In this document: positions 1-7,025 of the stretch, in pieces
How the letters are laid out: each line of letters begins with the position of its first letter
How positions within the stretch are numbered: the stretch's first letter is position 1
From: Desulfobacteraceae bacterium
Lineage (GTDB): Bacteria > Desulfobacterota > Desulfobacteria > Desulfobacterales > Desulfobacteraceae
NCBI GenBank assembly: GCA_003353855.1
Contig: PIVS01000008.1
Coordinates: 1 to 34,564, forward strand
DNA: 34,564 nucleotides
Direction of reading: 5' to 3'
The notes under the pieces: generated by a model
The model's input: the letters and a program-made list of their open reading frames with translations, nothing else
What the model was told of the DNA's origin: nothing
Databases searched by the model: none
Made by a program: the position numbers and the translations under genes

Positions 1-2
1 AG

Positions 3-68
3 GGCAATATATTCAGGGCAATGGGCAATGTTGCATCTGACTACCTTTTAGAGATTGAAAATGATTGA
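3..68 (+). CDS. C-terminal end of an upstream gene (partial)
   Basis: Reading frame 3 is open from the window edge to TGA at 66-68 and would end in ...GNVASDYLLEIEND. The residue mix looks like a real C-terminus, and its stop overlaps the folE2 ATG (ATGATTGA), as in a translationally coupled operon. Only 21 codons are visible, so the family cannot be named. Frame 1 is also open for a short distance, so this is an inference. Confidence 0.4.
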   Translation, partial: GNIFRAMGNVASDYLLEIEND

Positions 69-843
69 TACCCAGAATCAACCCGATTTCAGAAAAATAC
101 CCATCGATAAAGTTGGCATCAAAGGGCTTAAATACCCAGTAAAAGTCCTGGATAAAACCAGGGGGATCCAATCCACAGTGGCTGAGATTTGTATGTATGT
201 GGATCTGCCCCACCACTGCAAGGGTACTCACATGAGCCGCTTTGTGGAAATTTTGCATTCATCCAGAACCCAGGTTTCCCTGGAGTCTTTAACAACGATT
301 CTCGGGGATATGAAAAAGATTCTGGAGGCTGAATCCTCCCACATTGAAATCACATTTCCCTATTTTATTGAAAAAGAATCCCCCAGTATCGGTGCCAAGG
401 GGCTCATGGACTATACCTGTTCCATATTCGGCTCCTTGGATGCAAATAATAATACCGATATTGTATTAAAGGTGGCGGTCCCGGTCACATCGGTTTGCCC
501 CTGCTCAAAGGAAATCAGTGAGTATGGCGCCCATAACCAGCGGGGTGAGGTGCTGGTGAACACCCGGTTTAAAAAGCTCATCTGGATTGAAAATATTGTT
601 GATATCGTAGAAAACGCTGCCTCCTGTGAAATTTTTTCCGTACTCAAAAGAGAGGATGAAAAATTTGTCACCGAAAAGGCCTACAACAATCCAAAGTTTG
701 TTGAAGACATTGCAAGAGATGTGGCAAAGGCCCTGATGGCGGATGAAAATATTACCTGGTTTTCCGTGAGTGCGGAAAATTTTGAATCCATCCACAACCA
801 CAGTGCCTACGCCTATATTGAAGGCGGAACAACCCCGAAATAG
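61..843 (+). CDS. folE2: GTP cyclohydrolase FolE2 (type IB)
   Basis: Converts GTP to 7,8-dihydroneopterin triphosphate, the first step of tetrahydrofolate and queuosine-type pterin synthesis, in the cytoplasm. The protein is about 260 residues, the usual FolE2 length. It carries the family signature VCPCSKEISEYGAHNQRG with Cys146 and His158 in the places of the known catalytic/metal Cys and His, and it ends with the conserved ESIHNHSAYAY block. The ORF track begins at a TTG at 55, but ATG 61 is preferred: GAGA lies 6 nt upstream of it, and it overlaps the upstream stop. Type IB enzymes are known to use metals other than zinc, which fits a metal-limited or anaerobic setting. It converges with the RelE-type toxin gene 18 nt downstream. 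Confidence 0.95.
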   Translation: MIDTQNQPDFRKIPIDKVGIKGLKYPVKVLDKTRGIQSTVAEICMYVDLPHHCKGTHMSRFVEILHSSRTQVSLESLTTILGDMKKILEAESSHIEITFPYFIEKESPSIGAKGLMDYTCSIFGSLDANNNTDIVLKVAVPVTSVCPCSKEISEYGAHNQRGEVLVNTRFKKLIWIENIVDIVENAASCEIFSVLKREDEKFVTEKAYNNPKFVEDIARDVAKALMADENITWFSVSAENFESIHNHSAYAYIEGGTTPK

Positions 844-861
844 GCAGACAGACTACCTGCT

Positions 862-1137
862 CTAACGGATCAGTTCTGTAATGACCTCATAGATATCCCT
901 GCGGTGTCCAATGGCATAGATAATGACCGTTTTGTTCTGATCATCAATTTGATATATTGCACGGTAGCGTTTCATTTTCAAAGATCTGAAGTCGATCAAT
1001 TCATCCTGCAATGCTTTCCCCATGTGCGGGGTGTCGTATAGCGTTTTGAGTCTTGATTTGAGCTGTCTTTTGATATCAGGGTGCAGGCGGTTAAATATTC
1101 CTGCAGCAGTGGGTGTCAGTTTAACCTGATAAATCAA
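862..1137 (-). CDS. RelE/ParE-family toxin
   Basis: This 91-residue basic protein has the RelE/ParE fold pattern. An N-terminal strand (IYQVKLTPTAAGIF) is followed by two helices rich in Lys/Arg/Leu, then KMKRYRAIYQIDD and VIIYAIGHRRDIYEV, the typical C-terminal strands with the GHRRDIY end. Family members are ribosome-dependent mRNA endonucleases or gyrase poisons; which of these applies cannot be read from sequence. Its ATG overlaps the stop of the antitoxin gene by 4 nt (ATGA), so the two are translated as a unit. The pair looks intact. Confidence 0.9.
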   Translation of the reverse strand: MIYQVKLTPTAAGIFNRLHPDIKRQLKSRLKTLYDTPHMGKALQDELIDFRSLKMKRYRAIYQIDDQNKTVIIYAIGHRRDIYEVITELIR

Positions 1138-1397
1138 AGAAAATCCTCCAGATCAACTAATTTCCTATTTTCCTTTAACTCATTTCCGGAGCGCCGTATC
1201 TGCTCCATCATATCTTTATCTCCCAGGATTGCCATGGTCTCACGCATTGTTTCGTACCGCTCCATGGACATGATGACAGCCGTTGGAATACCATTTTTTG
1301 TGATGGCTATGGTATCCTCACTGTCATTAATTGTTCGTATCACGTCCAGTAGCATGGTTTTAGCCTTTGTGACGGGGATGTAACTGTCAATCTGCAT
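1134..1397 (-). CDS. Phd/YefM-family antitoxin
   Basis: This 87-residue protein opens with the Phd/YefM DNA-binding pattern (IPVTKAKTMLLDVIRTI, then DTIAITKNGIPTAVIMSMERYE). A more polar C-terminal tail would wrap the partner toxin. It is the promoter-proximal gene of the pair, with the toxin following by a 4-nt overlap. Phd/YefM proteins normally repress their own promoter. The AT-rich region just upstream (1398-1537) contains interlocking inverted and direct repeats that could be the operator. Confidence 0.9.
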   Translation of the reverse strand: MQIDSYIPVTKAKTMLLDVIRTINDSEDTIAITKNGIPTAVIMSMERYETMRETMAILGDKDMMEQIRRSGNELKENRKLVDLEDFL

Positions 1398-1427
1398 GGG
1401 TGCCTCTTTATAGTGTTAGATTATTAA

Positions 1428-1449
1428 GACCATTATAATGACCATTATA
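1428..1449. promoter_or_regulatory. Putative antitoxin operator: interlocked repeats
   Basis: GACCATTATA occurs twice with 12-bp spacing (1428-1437 and 1440-1449). The block also contains the perfect 10-bp palindrome CATTATAATG (1431-1440) and the inverted pair ATAATG-AC-CATTAT (1435-1448). It lies about 30 bp upstream of the minus-strand Phd start. This is the arrangement expected of an autorepressor site; binding is inferred. Confidence 0.5.
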
Positions 1450-1472
1450 GTATTTCTCAAGACATTTATGTT

Positions 1473-1495
1473 AATGTGTTTTACAATGTGTTTTA
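1473..1495. promoter_or_regulatory. Putative MazE-type operator: 12-bp-phased direct repeat
   Basis: AATGTGTTTTA is repeated exactly with a 12-bp period (1473-1483, 1485-1495), about 45 bp upstream of the plus-strand ribbon-helix-helix antitoxin. Ribbon-helix-helix dimers bind short repeats side by side, so this may be the operator of the first MazEF module. No clean sigma70 boxes were assigned. Confidence 0.4.
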
Positions 1496-1537
1496 TTATG
1501 CGTATTATATTGAGCATAGAAACTTAAGGAGGATAAT

Positions 1538-1786
1538 ATGAGCACTGAAATGGTCCGATTAAACATTACGCTTCCTTCATCCATAACTGAAGAACTGAAT
1601 CAATTTGCAGCCCCACGCAAAAGAAGCCAGTTTATTGCTGAAGCTATAAAGCTGCGGATTAGACAGCTGAAAGAAAAAAAGATTGAGGCATCCCTTGAGG
1701 AAGGGTATCTGGCAACAAAAAATGAAGGATTGGAAATAACAAAAGAATTTGAAGCCATCGATATCGAGGGTTGGGATGAATATTAA
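1538..1786 (+). CDS. MazE-like ribbon-helix-helix antitoxin
   Basis: This 82-residue protein has an N-terminal ribbon-helix-helix pattern: the strand MVRLNITLPSSI, a first helix TEELNQFA, and a second helix RSQFIAEAIKLRIRQLKE. An acidic tail (IDIEGWDEY) is typical of the MazF-binding segment. A strong Shine-Dalgarno (AAGGAGG) sits 6-7 nt before the ATG. The MazF gene starts inside its last codons. The likely role is to neutralise MazF and repress the operon. It is intact. Confidence 0.85.
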   Translation: MSTEMVRLNITLPSSITEELNQFAAPRKRSQFIAEAIKLRIRQLKEKKIEASLEEGYLATKNEGLEITKEFEAIDIEGWDEY

Positions 1787-2126
1787 ACGGGGAGAAATAT
1801 TTCTGGCAGCACTTGATCCCGTGATAGGCAACGAAATAGAAAAAACCAGGCCTGTGATTGTTGTATCCAATGATGTAGGCAATAAATATTCAGGAACCGT
1901 GACTATAATACCGGTTACATCAAAAGACCTGTCAAAAATATATCCTTTTGAAATTTATCTTCCAAAGGAAACCAGCAAGTTGAAAAAAAACTCTAAAGGG
2001 AAAGCTGACCAGATTCGGACTTTGGATAAAGTAAGATTGATAAAACCGATTGGACGACTGAATAGTGAACTGGTGAATAATGTCGATACCGCGATTAAAA
2101 TTCATTTGAATTTAGACTGTGAATGA
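1776..2126 (+). CDS. mazF: MazF/PemK-family mRNA interferase toxin
   Basis: The protein starts MNIKRGEIFLAALDPVIGNE and contains the family core KTRPVIVVSND and TVTIIPVTS, then KADQIRTLDKVRLI. The order of strands and the Arg and Thr positions match sequence-specific endoribonucleases of the MazF/PemK family. The ORF track starts at a TTG at 1749 and adds nine residues. ATG 1776 is preferred because MazF proteins begin here, and GAGGG lies about 6 nt upstream. It overlaps the antitoxin by 11 nt, consistent with coupled translation. The length (116 aa) is normal. Confidence 0.88.
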   Translation: MNIKRGEIFLAALDPVIGNEIEKTRPVIVVSNDVGNKYSGTVTIIPVTSKDLSKIYPFEIYLPKETSKLKKNSKGKADQIRTLDKVRLIKPIGRLNSELVNNVDTAIKIHLNLDCE

Positions 2127-2156
2127 TATCCCCAGAAAGTTCAGAATAAAACCACA

Positions 2157-2243
2157 AACAACACCCTGTTGAGTCGGTTCCCTCAGATCGAATGGAAAAA
2201 AGCCAAAGGCATGAGAGATATCATAAGCCACCTTCCTGCATAG
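2157..2243 (+). pseudogene. HepT/DUF86-like toxin fragment
   Basis: Below the ORF-track cutoff, this frame reads NTLLSRFPQIEWKKAKGMRD followed by IISH and then a stop. HEPN-type HepT (DUF86) proteins carry a similar segment, with a P-x-I-x-W-x-x-x-x-GMR-D stretch followed by I-x-H near the active-site RX4-6H motif. Here the R and H are still recognisable, but no start and no N-terminal helices are present, and the usual MNT nucleotidyltransferase partner is absent. I read it as the remains of a HepT/MNT pair, by recall of the motif only. Confidence 0.45.
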
Positions 2244-2305
2244 ATATGCCCGGGGAAAATTAAAACGCCTGAGTCAGAATTATAGATATTTATATTTGGA
2301 TATAT

Positions 2306-2497
2306 ATGACAGATATTCTGAATAAAGTTAAGTTTGTCAAAGAAGCAGCAAATGAACTACGAGAATCTGTTGGCTGGTATGAGCTGAGCGCTGAAGGCCT
2401 CGGTCTAAGGTTCATGGATGAAATAGACAGCACTATTGAAAGAATAACGCTTAATCCTGCTCTATATCAAAAAATAACCGCTAAAAAAAGAATCTGA
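2306..2497 (+). pseudogene. Truncated RelE/ParE-family toxin
   Basis: The 63 residues match the N-terminal two thirds of a ParE/RelE toxin: FVKEAANELRESVGWYELSA, then GLRFMDEIDSTIERI and NPALYQKI, the typical helix pair and the NP-x-x-Y-x-x-I turn. It then ends in AKKRI and TGA. The C-terminal strands needed for the toxin fold are missing. No antitoxin gene flanks it. The same frame stays open after the stop as far as the repeat at 2582, so either a nonsense mutation or a recombination join is possible. It is probably inactive. Confidence 0.7.
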
Positions 2498-2581
2498 TCT
2501 TTTCTGCAGAGCTCAAACAACTCCTTTAAACGGGTGGAAAGATCTGTAGCTGTTTCTATTGGTGTTTTTAAAGTGTATTTC

Positions 2582-2614
2582 GATCATCATGATCAAGAAT
2601 TCGCAAAAGCTTGA
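2582..2614 (+). repeat. Direct repeat copy 1 flanking the second MazEF module
   Basis: GATCATCATGATCAAGAAT followed by TCGCAAAAGCTTGA. A second copy at 3336-3368 matches at 30 of 33 positions. Read in frame, it gives DHHDQEFAKA and a stop, which resembles a protein C-terminus. Confidence 0.8.
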
Positions 2615-2636
2615 TATAATCCTTCCTTCTCCTTTA

Positions 2637-2672
2637 TTGACAGATAACGGCCCAAATGGTATTTATATATTA
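2637..2672 (+). promoter_or_regulatory. Putative sigma70 promoter for the second MazEF module
   Basis: A perfect TTGACA (2637-2642) is followed, after about 17-20 nt, by a loose AT-rich -10 zone (TATTTATATATTAT). It lies about 30 nt upstream of the AAGGAGG ribosome site of the antitoxin at 2697. The exact -10 hexamer is ambiguous. Confidence 0.45.
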
Positions 2673-2696
2673 TCATATCAAGGAGGTATATAAAAT

Positions 2697-2951
2697 ATGC
2701 ATACTCAAAAGGTTGCTATTACTATTCCAAAAGAATTAGTAGCGATGATCGATGACATCAGTAAGAAAAGGGGCCTGTCCAGAAGCAAATTTATATCTAT
2801 TGTGCTCAGAGAAAAACTCATGTCGGAAAGAAATAGGTTTATAAAGGATGCTTACGACAATGCTTTTTCAGATGAATCAATAAGAAAAGAACAACATAAT
2901 TGCGTAAAATGGTTTGATGGATTGGGATCTGACGAGGGACAAGAATGGTAA
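2697..2951 (+). CDS. Ribbon-helix-helix antitoxin (MazE/CopG-like)
   Basis: This 84-residue protein shows the ribbon-helix-helix pattern in the first 45 residues (KVAITIPKELVAMIDDISKK, then GLSRSKFISIVLREKL). The charged tail ends in DGLGSDEGQEW, which would contact MazF. AAGGAGG lies 8 nt before the ATG. Its stop overlaps the downstream MazF start by 7 nt (ATGGTAA). It is distinct in sequence from the antitoxin at 1538, so the two modules are not a recent duplication. Confidence 0.85.
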   Translation: MHTQKVAITIPKELVAMIDDISKKRGLSRSKFISIVLREKLMSERNRFIKDAYDNAFSDESIRKEQHNCVKWFDGLGSDEGQEW

Positions 2952-3289
2952 TCAGGAAGGGGTCTGTTTATTGGGTGGATTTTTCATCCTCCAAAGGTTC
3001 TGAACCGATGGGCAGACGTCCTGGACTTGTAGTTCAAAATGATCTGTTGAATGACAGCAAATTGAACACGGTTATTGTGGTGGCAATTACGTCAACTTTG
3101 AAATTTGGTGAACTGCCAGGCAATGTGACTCTACGGAAAGGAGAAGCAAATCTTTCCAAAAGATCAGTGGTTAATATGACACAGATAAAAACTGTGGATA
3201 AATTCAGCCTTAAAGAAATGATCGGCAGCCTGACCAAAGACAGAATTGCGGAAGTTTACAAAGGTATGAAGCTTGTTATGGACATCTGA
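2945..3289 (+). CDS. mazF: MazF/PemK-family mRNA interferase toxin
   Basis: The protein has 114 residues with all core elements: VIRKGSVYWVDFSSSKGSEP, the RRPGLVVQND strand carrying the conserved Arg-Pro, VIVVAITST, and RSVVNMTQIKTVDK. It reads as an intact endoribonuclease of the MazF family. A GAGGGA ribosome site lies about 5 nt before the ATG, inside the antitoxin gene, and the 7-nt overlap couples translation. It differs clearly from the first MazF (1776), so the two probably recognise different RNA motifs; that is an inference. Confidence 0.9.
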   Translation: MVIRKGSVYWVDFSSSKGSEPMGRRPGLVVQNDLLNDSKLNTVIVVAITSTLKFGELPGNVTLRKGEANLSKRSVVNMTQIKTVDKFSLKEMIGSLTKDRIAEVYKGMKLVMDI

Positions 3290-3335
3290 GCTATGAATTT
3301 TAACCCATCCTGCCCTTATCTGGGTGATTTATAGA

Positions 3336-3368
3336 GATCATCATGATCAAGAATGTGTAAAAGCTTGA
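3336..3368 (+). repeat. Direct repeat copy 2 flanking the second MazEF module
   Basis: GATCATCATGATCAAGAAT followed by GTGTAAAAGCTTGA, 30/33 identical to copy 1 at 2582-2614. Read in frame it gives IYRDHHDQECVKA and a stop, against VYFDHHDQEFAKA in copy 1. Both copies therefore look like the same protein C-terminus, left on either side of the MazEF genes. Confidence 0.8.
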
Positions 3369-3412
3369 GTTGGGACGACCAGTCAGGAGCACCGCTTGCC
3401 AAGAAAGCCATT

Positions 3413-3442
3413 GGTTCAAACGAACCGGAGTTAAACGACTCC
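3413..3442 (+). repeat. Two adjacent perfect 5-bp hairpins
   Basis: GGTTC-aaac-GAACC (3413-3426) is directly followed by GGAGT-taaacg-ACTCC (3427-3442). They are unusually GC-rich for this stretch and have no T-run after them, so they are not a standard terminator. The function is unknown. Confidence 0.45.
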
Positions 3443-3459
3443 GGGTTCAAGGGTTTGGT

Positions 3460-3564
3460 TTAGAAATCATTTCAAAAGAAGATATAGATGATTTAAAATT
3501 ATTAAAAGCCACAAGAAAAGAGGAATCTATTCCCTTTAATGAGTATCTGGAAAATGAAAATTAA
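3460..3564 (+). pseudogene. C-terminal remnant of a Phd-like antitoxin
   Basis: The last 35 codons of the 3370 ORF read like a Phd/RelB antitoxin tail (IISKEDIDDLKLLKATRKEE, then SIPFNEYL). The upstream part of that ORF does not resemble an antitoxin N-terminus, and the region just before it also carries a different open frame (NEPELNDSGFKGL, then stop). No toxin follows: the next gene is dacB on the other strand, 24 nt away. I read this as a fragment joined to unrelated DNA, not an intact gene. Confidence 0.5.
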
Positions 3565-3588
3565 TATTCGCAAAAGTGCCGGTAGAAG

Positions 3589-4776
3589 TCAGTTGTCTTT
3601 TGTAATCATGTTGACCCGACGGAGCAAGTCCCGGTGAATGGAGTCATACCTTTTGTTTTTTTTATTGATCATGATCACAAAGGGGTATAATCTTTTGTCA
3701 TTTCCCCGGATAAAGCCGGCCCGGCATCTGACATCGGACAGGGTGCCGGTTTTATAATATTCCTCTCCCTTGATCTCCAAAAGGCCATGAAACGGCATAA
3801 ACTCCATTAGAATCTTGAGCATCTGGTTGGGAGAGATCCTGTTCTTCCTTGAAATGCCTGATCCCTCTGCAAGGGTTAATTGTGTCAGCCCTAATTTTTT
3901 CCGGCTAAATACTTCAAGAACGTTAACACCCTTTTCAAGAGTGGCAGGGGCGCCTTCTTTGTCTGCTCCCATGGCCAAAATCAGCTGGTTTGCCATGAAA
4001 TTATTGGAATATTTCAAAAGTTTTTGAATGATCTCTTCAAGTGTGAAAGGAGACTCAAAGGTAAACTGTCCCTTTGCTGGATCAAAAGACCCCTGGCTAA
4101 TTATGCCTGTGACAGGCACTCCCTTTTTTGTAAGGAAAAATTTGATCAGCAACCCAGGATAATCCCGACGCTGTTTTGGGGAAAGTAAAATTCTGCCCTG
4201 TTTTTGTCCCGAGGCTTTAACCTCCCCAAGAAAAGAAGGGAGAAGGGGAGTCTGGGGTTCTGCACTTACATATCCTCTTTGGATGGGGCTCCATTTAAAT
4301 GACAGTGTATTGAAGTTTGCGCACAGGGCCCCGCTTGTGGCGTCATAGGGGTTTAAGGAATTTCCTGTCCCCGGGATCTGGATATCTTGATGGAAAAAGG
4401 AGTGGTCCAGGATAATGTTATTTATGGTTCTCGCCTTTGTTTTTGCTAAAATTTGTCCGCATAGCTCCTGGATCACTTCGGAAATAAACAAGGGATCTCC
4501 AAATCCTTTGATATAAAGATTTTTAGAGATTTTGTCATAGGCATAAAGGGTCTTAAACCTATGATCCATCCCAAAATAATCTACAGCAGCAAGGCTGGTA
4601 AGTATTTTCAGGATGGAAGCCGGGGTGAATGGTCTGTCTTTGTTCCGGGAATATAAAATTTTTCCCTGGTCATCGGCCAGTATAACCCCAGTATCTTTGT
4701 CCATGGCCATTGCCGGCGGGGCAATGAAAATCAATATAATGCACAGCAAAGTAAATTTGAAAATTTTCTTATTCAT
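3589..4776 (-). CDS. dacB: D-alanyl-D-alanine carboxypeptidase/endopeptidase (PBP4/DacB-like, S13)
   Basis: This periplasmic low-molecular-mass penicillin-binding protein would trim or cut peptidoglycan cross-links. An N-terminal signal peptide (hydrophobic residues 8-20, cleavage after PAMA) is followed by the three active-site motifs of the serine peptidase fold: SILK (SxxK, residues 54-57), SNN (257-259, in KYSNNFMANQ) and KTG (342-344, in YYKTGTLSDVR). The spacing of about 200 residues between SxxK and SxN is typical of S13 enzymes with inserted domains. At 395 residues it is shorter than the roughly 480-residue E. coli DacB, so the insert domains are reduced. It is the last gene of a minus-strand operon, 20 nt after the M18 aminopeptidase. 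Confidence 0.88.
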   Translation of the reverse strand: MNKKIFKFTLLCIILIFIAPPAMAMDKDTGVILADDQGKILYSRNKDRPFTPASILKILTSLAAVDYFGMDHRFKTLYAYDKISKNLYIKGFGDPLFISEVIQELCGQILAKTKARTINNIILDHSFFHQDIQIPGTGNSLNPYDATSGALCANFNTLSFKWSPIQRGYVSAEPQTPLLPSFLGEVKASGQKQGRILLSPKQRRDYPGLLIKFFLTKKGVPVTGIISQGSFDPAKGQFTFESPFTLEEIIQKLLKYSNNFMANQLILAMGADKEGAPATLEKGVNVLEVFSRKKLGLTQLTLAEGSGISRKNRISPNQMLKILMEFMPFHGLLEIKGEEYYKTGTLSDVRCRAGFIRGNDKRLYPFVIMINKKNKRYDSIHRDLLRRVNMITKDN

Positions 4777-4796
4777 CTGGTTTTATTCAATTGGTT

Positions 4797-6230
4797 CTAT
4801 TCAGGGCTGTTGTAAAATGCCTTGTATCCTTTATAGGTCATGTAGACATCTGTTTTGCCGGCAACTTCAAAGGGAGAGTGCATGGATAAAATGGCAGGTC
4901 CGCAATCAAGGACATCCATGCCGAACTGAGCCAAAAATTTTGCCACGGTTCCGCCGCCGCCCTCATCGATTTTTCCAAGTTCACCGGTCTGCCAGGCAAT
5001 CTCATTCTTGTTGAACAGGGTTCTGATATGGCCCACAAATTCGGCGCTGGCATCATTGGACCCTGATTTTCCTCCAACCCCGGTAAATTTTGTCAGGCAG
5101 ATACCAAATCCCAGCTTTGGGGCATTTAATTTTTCATGAACCTCTTTAAAATCAGGATCCATGGCAGCATTTACATCTGCTGACAGGCACTGGGAGTTGA
5201 TCAAGGTTTTTCTCAGGGTCCTATTGTCCGTTGGCTCCTTGTTCAAAAACAGCAGGTCTGAGATAAAATCTTCCAAAAAACTGGACTTTGCCCCTCCGCT
5301 GCCTTCGCTGCCGATCTCTTCCTTGTCAAAAAAAAGGGCAATGGCTGTTTTTTCGGGGGATGGAGTATCAAACAAAGCTTCCAAACTTGTGAAAGCGCAA
5401 ATCCTGTCATCCTGGCCATAGGCTCCGACCATGGAGCGGTCAAAGCCAATATCCCGTGCGCTGCCGGCCGGAACAGCTTCTATTTCCGCGCTTATAAAAT
5501 CCTCTTCAATAATATTGTATTTATCATTGAGCAATTGCAAAATTCCAAGTTTAAAACGCTCCTTGACACTTTCACTGCCCAGGGGGAGGCTGCCGGCAAT
5601 CAGGTTCAGTTTTTCCCCGACAAAGACATCTGAAATCTTTTTATCTCCCTGGAGCTTGCCTGCCAGGTGGGGCAGAAGGTCTGTCACAGTGAAAACAGGA
5701 TCGTCAATAGCTTCGCCAATGGTGATATCAATTTTTTCTCCATTGGCTTTGATGATACTTCCATGGAGGGCCAGGGGAATAGACAGCCAGTGATATTTTC
5801 GAATGCCCCCGTAATAATGGGTTTTCATCAGCCCCATACTTAAATCTTCATAAATCGGGTTTTGTTTTAAATCCAACCTAGGTGAATCAATATGGGATGC
5901 AATAATTCGGGTCCCAAAAGAAATTTTTTCCTGGCCCAACACGGCCATGGCAATGGTTTTGTCCTTGAAAAGACGGAACACCTTTTGGGGGGGGGATTTT
6001 TTGGTTTTTTGAGCCAGGAGCCCATCAATATCGACAAATCCTCTTTCCGCTGCCAGGGCCACAATTTTGTCTGCCGCCTCTCTTTCTGTCTTGGCTGCGT
6101 TTAAAAAATCCTTGTACTCATCCCCAAGGGTAAAAACAGCTTCTCTCTCCTGTTTACCTAACCTATCATAGGCAAGTGAGGTCTTTTTAAATAATTTCTT
6201 TTTTTGTTTTTCAGCTTCAGTTTTATTCAT
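4797..6230 (-). CDS. M18-family aminopeptidase
   Basis: This 477-residue cytoplasmic metallopeptidase removes N-terminal (often acidic) residues from peptides. The two-zinc site motifs of family M18 are present in order: ASHIDSPRLDLK (first metal His/Asp), SMVGAYGQDDR, ALFFDKEEIGSEGSGGA (catalytic Glu pair), SADVNAAMDP and, near the end, SMHSPFE (last metal His). The length fits the family. An AAGGACC ribosome site precedes ATG 6230. It lies between an unknown exported protein and dacB, so a role in recycling peptides is possible but unproven. The coding strand has a run of nine C (KSPPQ, plus-strand 5987-5995), a spot prone to slippage or sequencing error; the frame is intact here. Confidence 0.92.
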   Translation of the reverse strand: MNKTEAEKQKKKLFKKTSLAYDRLGKQEREAVFTLGDEYKDFLNAAKTEREAADKIVALAAERGFVDIDGLLAQKTKKSPPQKVFRLFKDKTIAMAVLGQEKISFGTRIIASHIDSPRLDLKQNPIYEDLSMGLMKTHYYGGIRKYHWLSIPLALHGSIIKANGEKIDITIGEAIDDPVFTVTDLLPHLAGKLQGDKKISDVFVGEKLNLIAGSLPLGSESVKERFKLGILQLLNDKYNIIEEDFISAEIEAVPAGSARDIGFDRSMVGAYGQDDRICAFTSLEALFDTPSPEKTAIALFFDKEEIGSEGSGGAKSSFLEDFISDLLFLNKEPTDNRTLRKTLINSQCLSADVNAAMDPDFKEVHEKLNAPKLGFGICLTKFTGVGGKSGSNDASAEFVGHIRTLFNKNEIAWQTGELGKIDEGGGGTVAKFLAQFGMDVLDCGPAILSMHSPFEVAGKTDVYMTYKGYKAFYNSPE

Positions 6231-6290
6231 GGTTTTTGGTCCTTATCTCATCAATATTATGACGGTTGCCGTCAAAAAGAACAATGGTTT

Positions 6291-6836
6291 TTATTTGAAT
6301 AATAGTAAAAAGTCATGGAAAAGTGCTTTTATTTTGTATTTCATCTTAAGGGTTTCCCATTGATCCGGGAATGCAATGGGGGCAAATTGGATCCGGGCGG
6401 TATATCCATAACCGCCCAGGTCATCATCATATGCCAAGACAGAAAGCGCAATCGGTGTGACAATCATCCCCTCGTAACTGATTATAGTCTCATGATTATG
6501 GGTTTTAACAGATTTTAATCCTTTTTGTTCCAGGACGTGTTTTAGGGCATTTTCCTTTGCATGGGTGTCAATGGTCTGTTTGGATTCCCCGGGATCGGCA
6601 GATATGATATTTGAAACCTGCGAAGGTGAAAATTTTTCCGCCCTGAAATCATTATTTGCCGGGACCATGGTTAATCGTGCATCTGTTATCTTGTTATTGC
6701 CGGACTTAATATCATACCGGATATAATAACGGTCAATCCCTTCCGATGCCCTTGCAGGCGAATGGATACCAAACGTTGAATACAAGAGGATCAACATGGC
6801 TAAAAAAAGTATCTGATTTTTGAAAAAGAAAGGCAT
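6291..6836 (-). CDS. Exported protein of unknown function
   Basis: I do not recognise the family. The 181-residue protein has a clear signal peptide (FLAMLILLYSTFGIHSPARA). The mature part has alternating polar/hydrophobic strands, for example YYIRYDIKSG, SYEGMIVTPIALSVL and YGYTARIQFAPIAF, which suggests a small beta-rich periplasmic protein. There is no cysteine lipobox. It is the first gene of the minus-strand operon with the aminopeptidase and dacB, and its start faces the divergent lipoprotein gene across about 190 bp that should hold both promoters. Confidence 0.7.
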   Translation of the reverse strand: MPFFFKNQILFLAMLILLYSTFGIHSPARASEGIDRYYIRYDIKSGNNKITDARLTMVPANNDFRAEKFSPSQVSNIISADPGESKQTIDTHAKENALKHVLEQKGLKSVKTHNHETIISYEGMIVTPIALSVLAYDDDLGGYGYTARIQFAPIAFPDQWETLKMKYKIKALFHDFLLLFK

Positions 6837-7025
6837 GAATTTTGTATGTCTGTCTTTATAATTGTTTGTGTGTTTTGTAATGGTGTTTTTATAACCCCAT
6901 AATTAAAGTTAACAGCAGTTCCAGTCGATTCCTCTTTTATCATGAAGTTTTGTCTGGAATCAATGTTAAAAGGGGAGTGTCGGTTCTATTACCCCTGTTA
7001 ATTAAGAAAAATTAGGAAGGGAAAA

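Noticed and set aside
4613-5014. 133-residue plus-strand ORF across the dacB/M18 junction
   Set aside because: Antisense shadow of two well-supported genes, with a Cys/Arg-rich composition.
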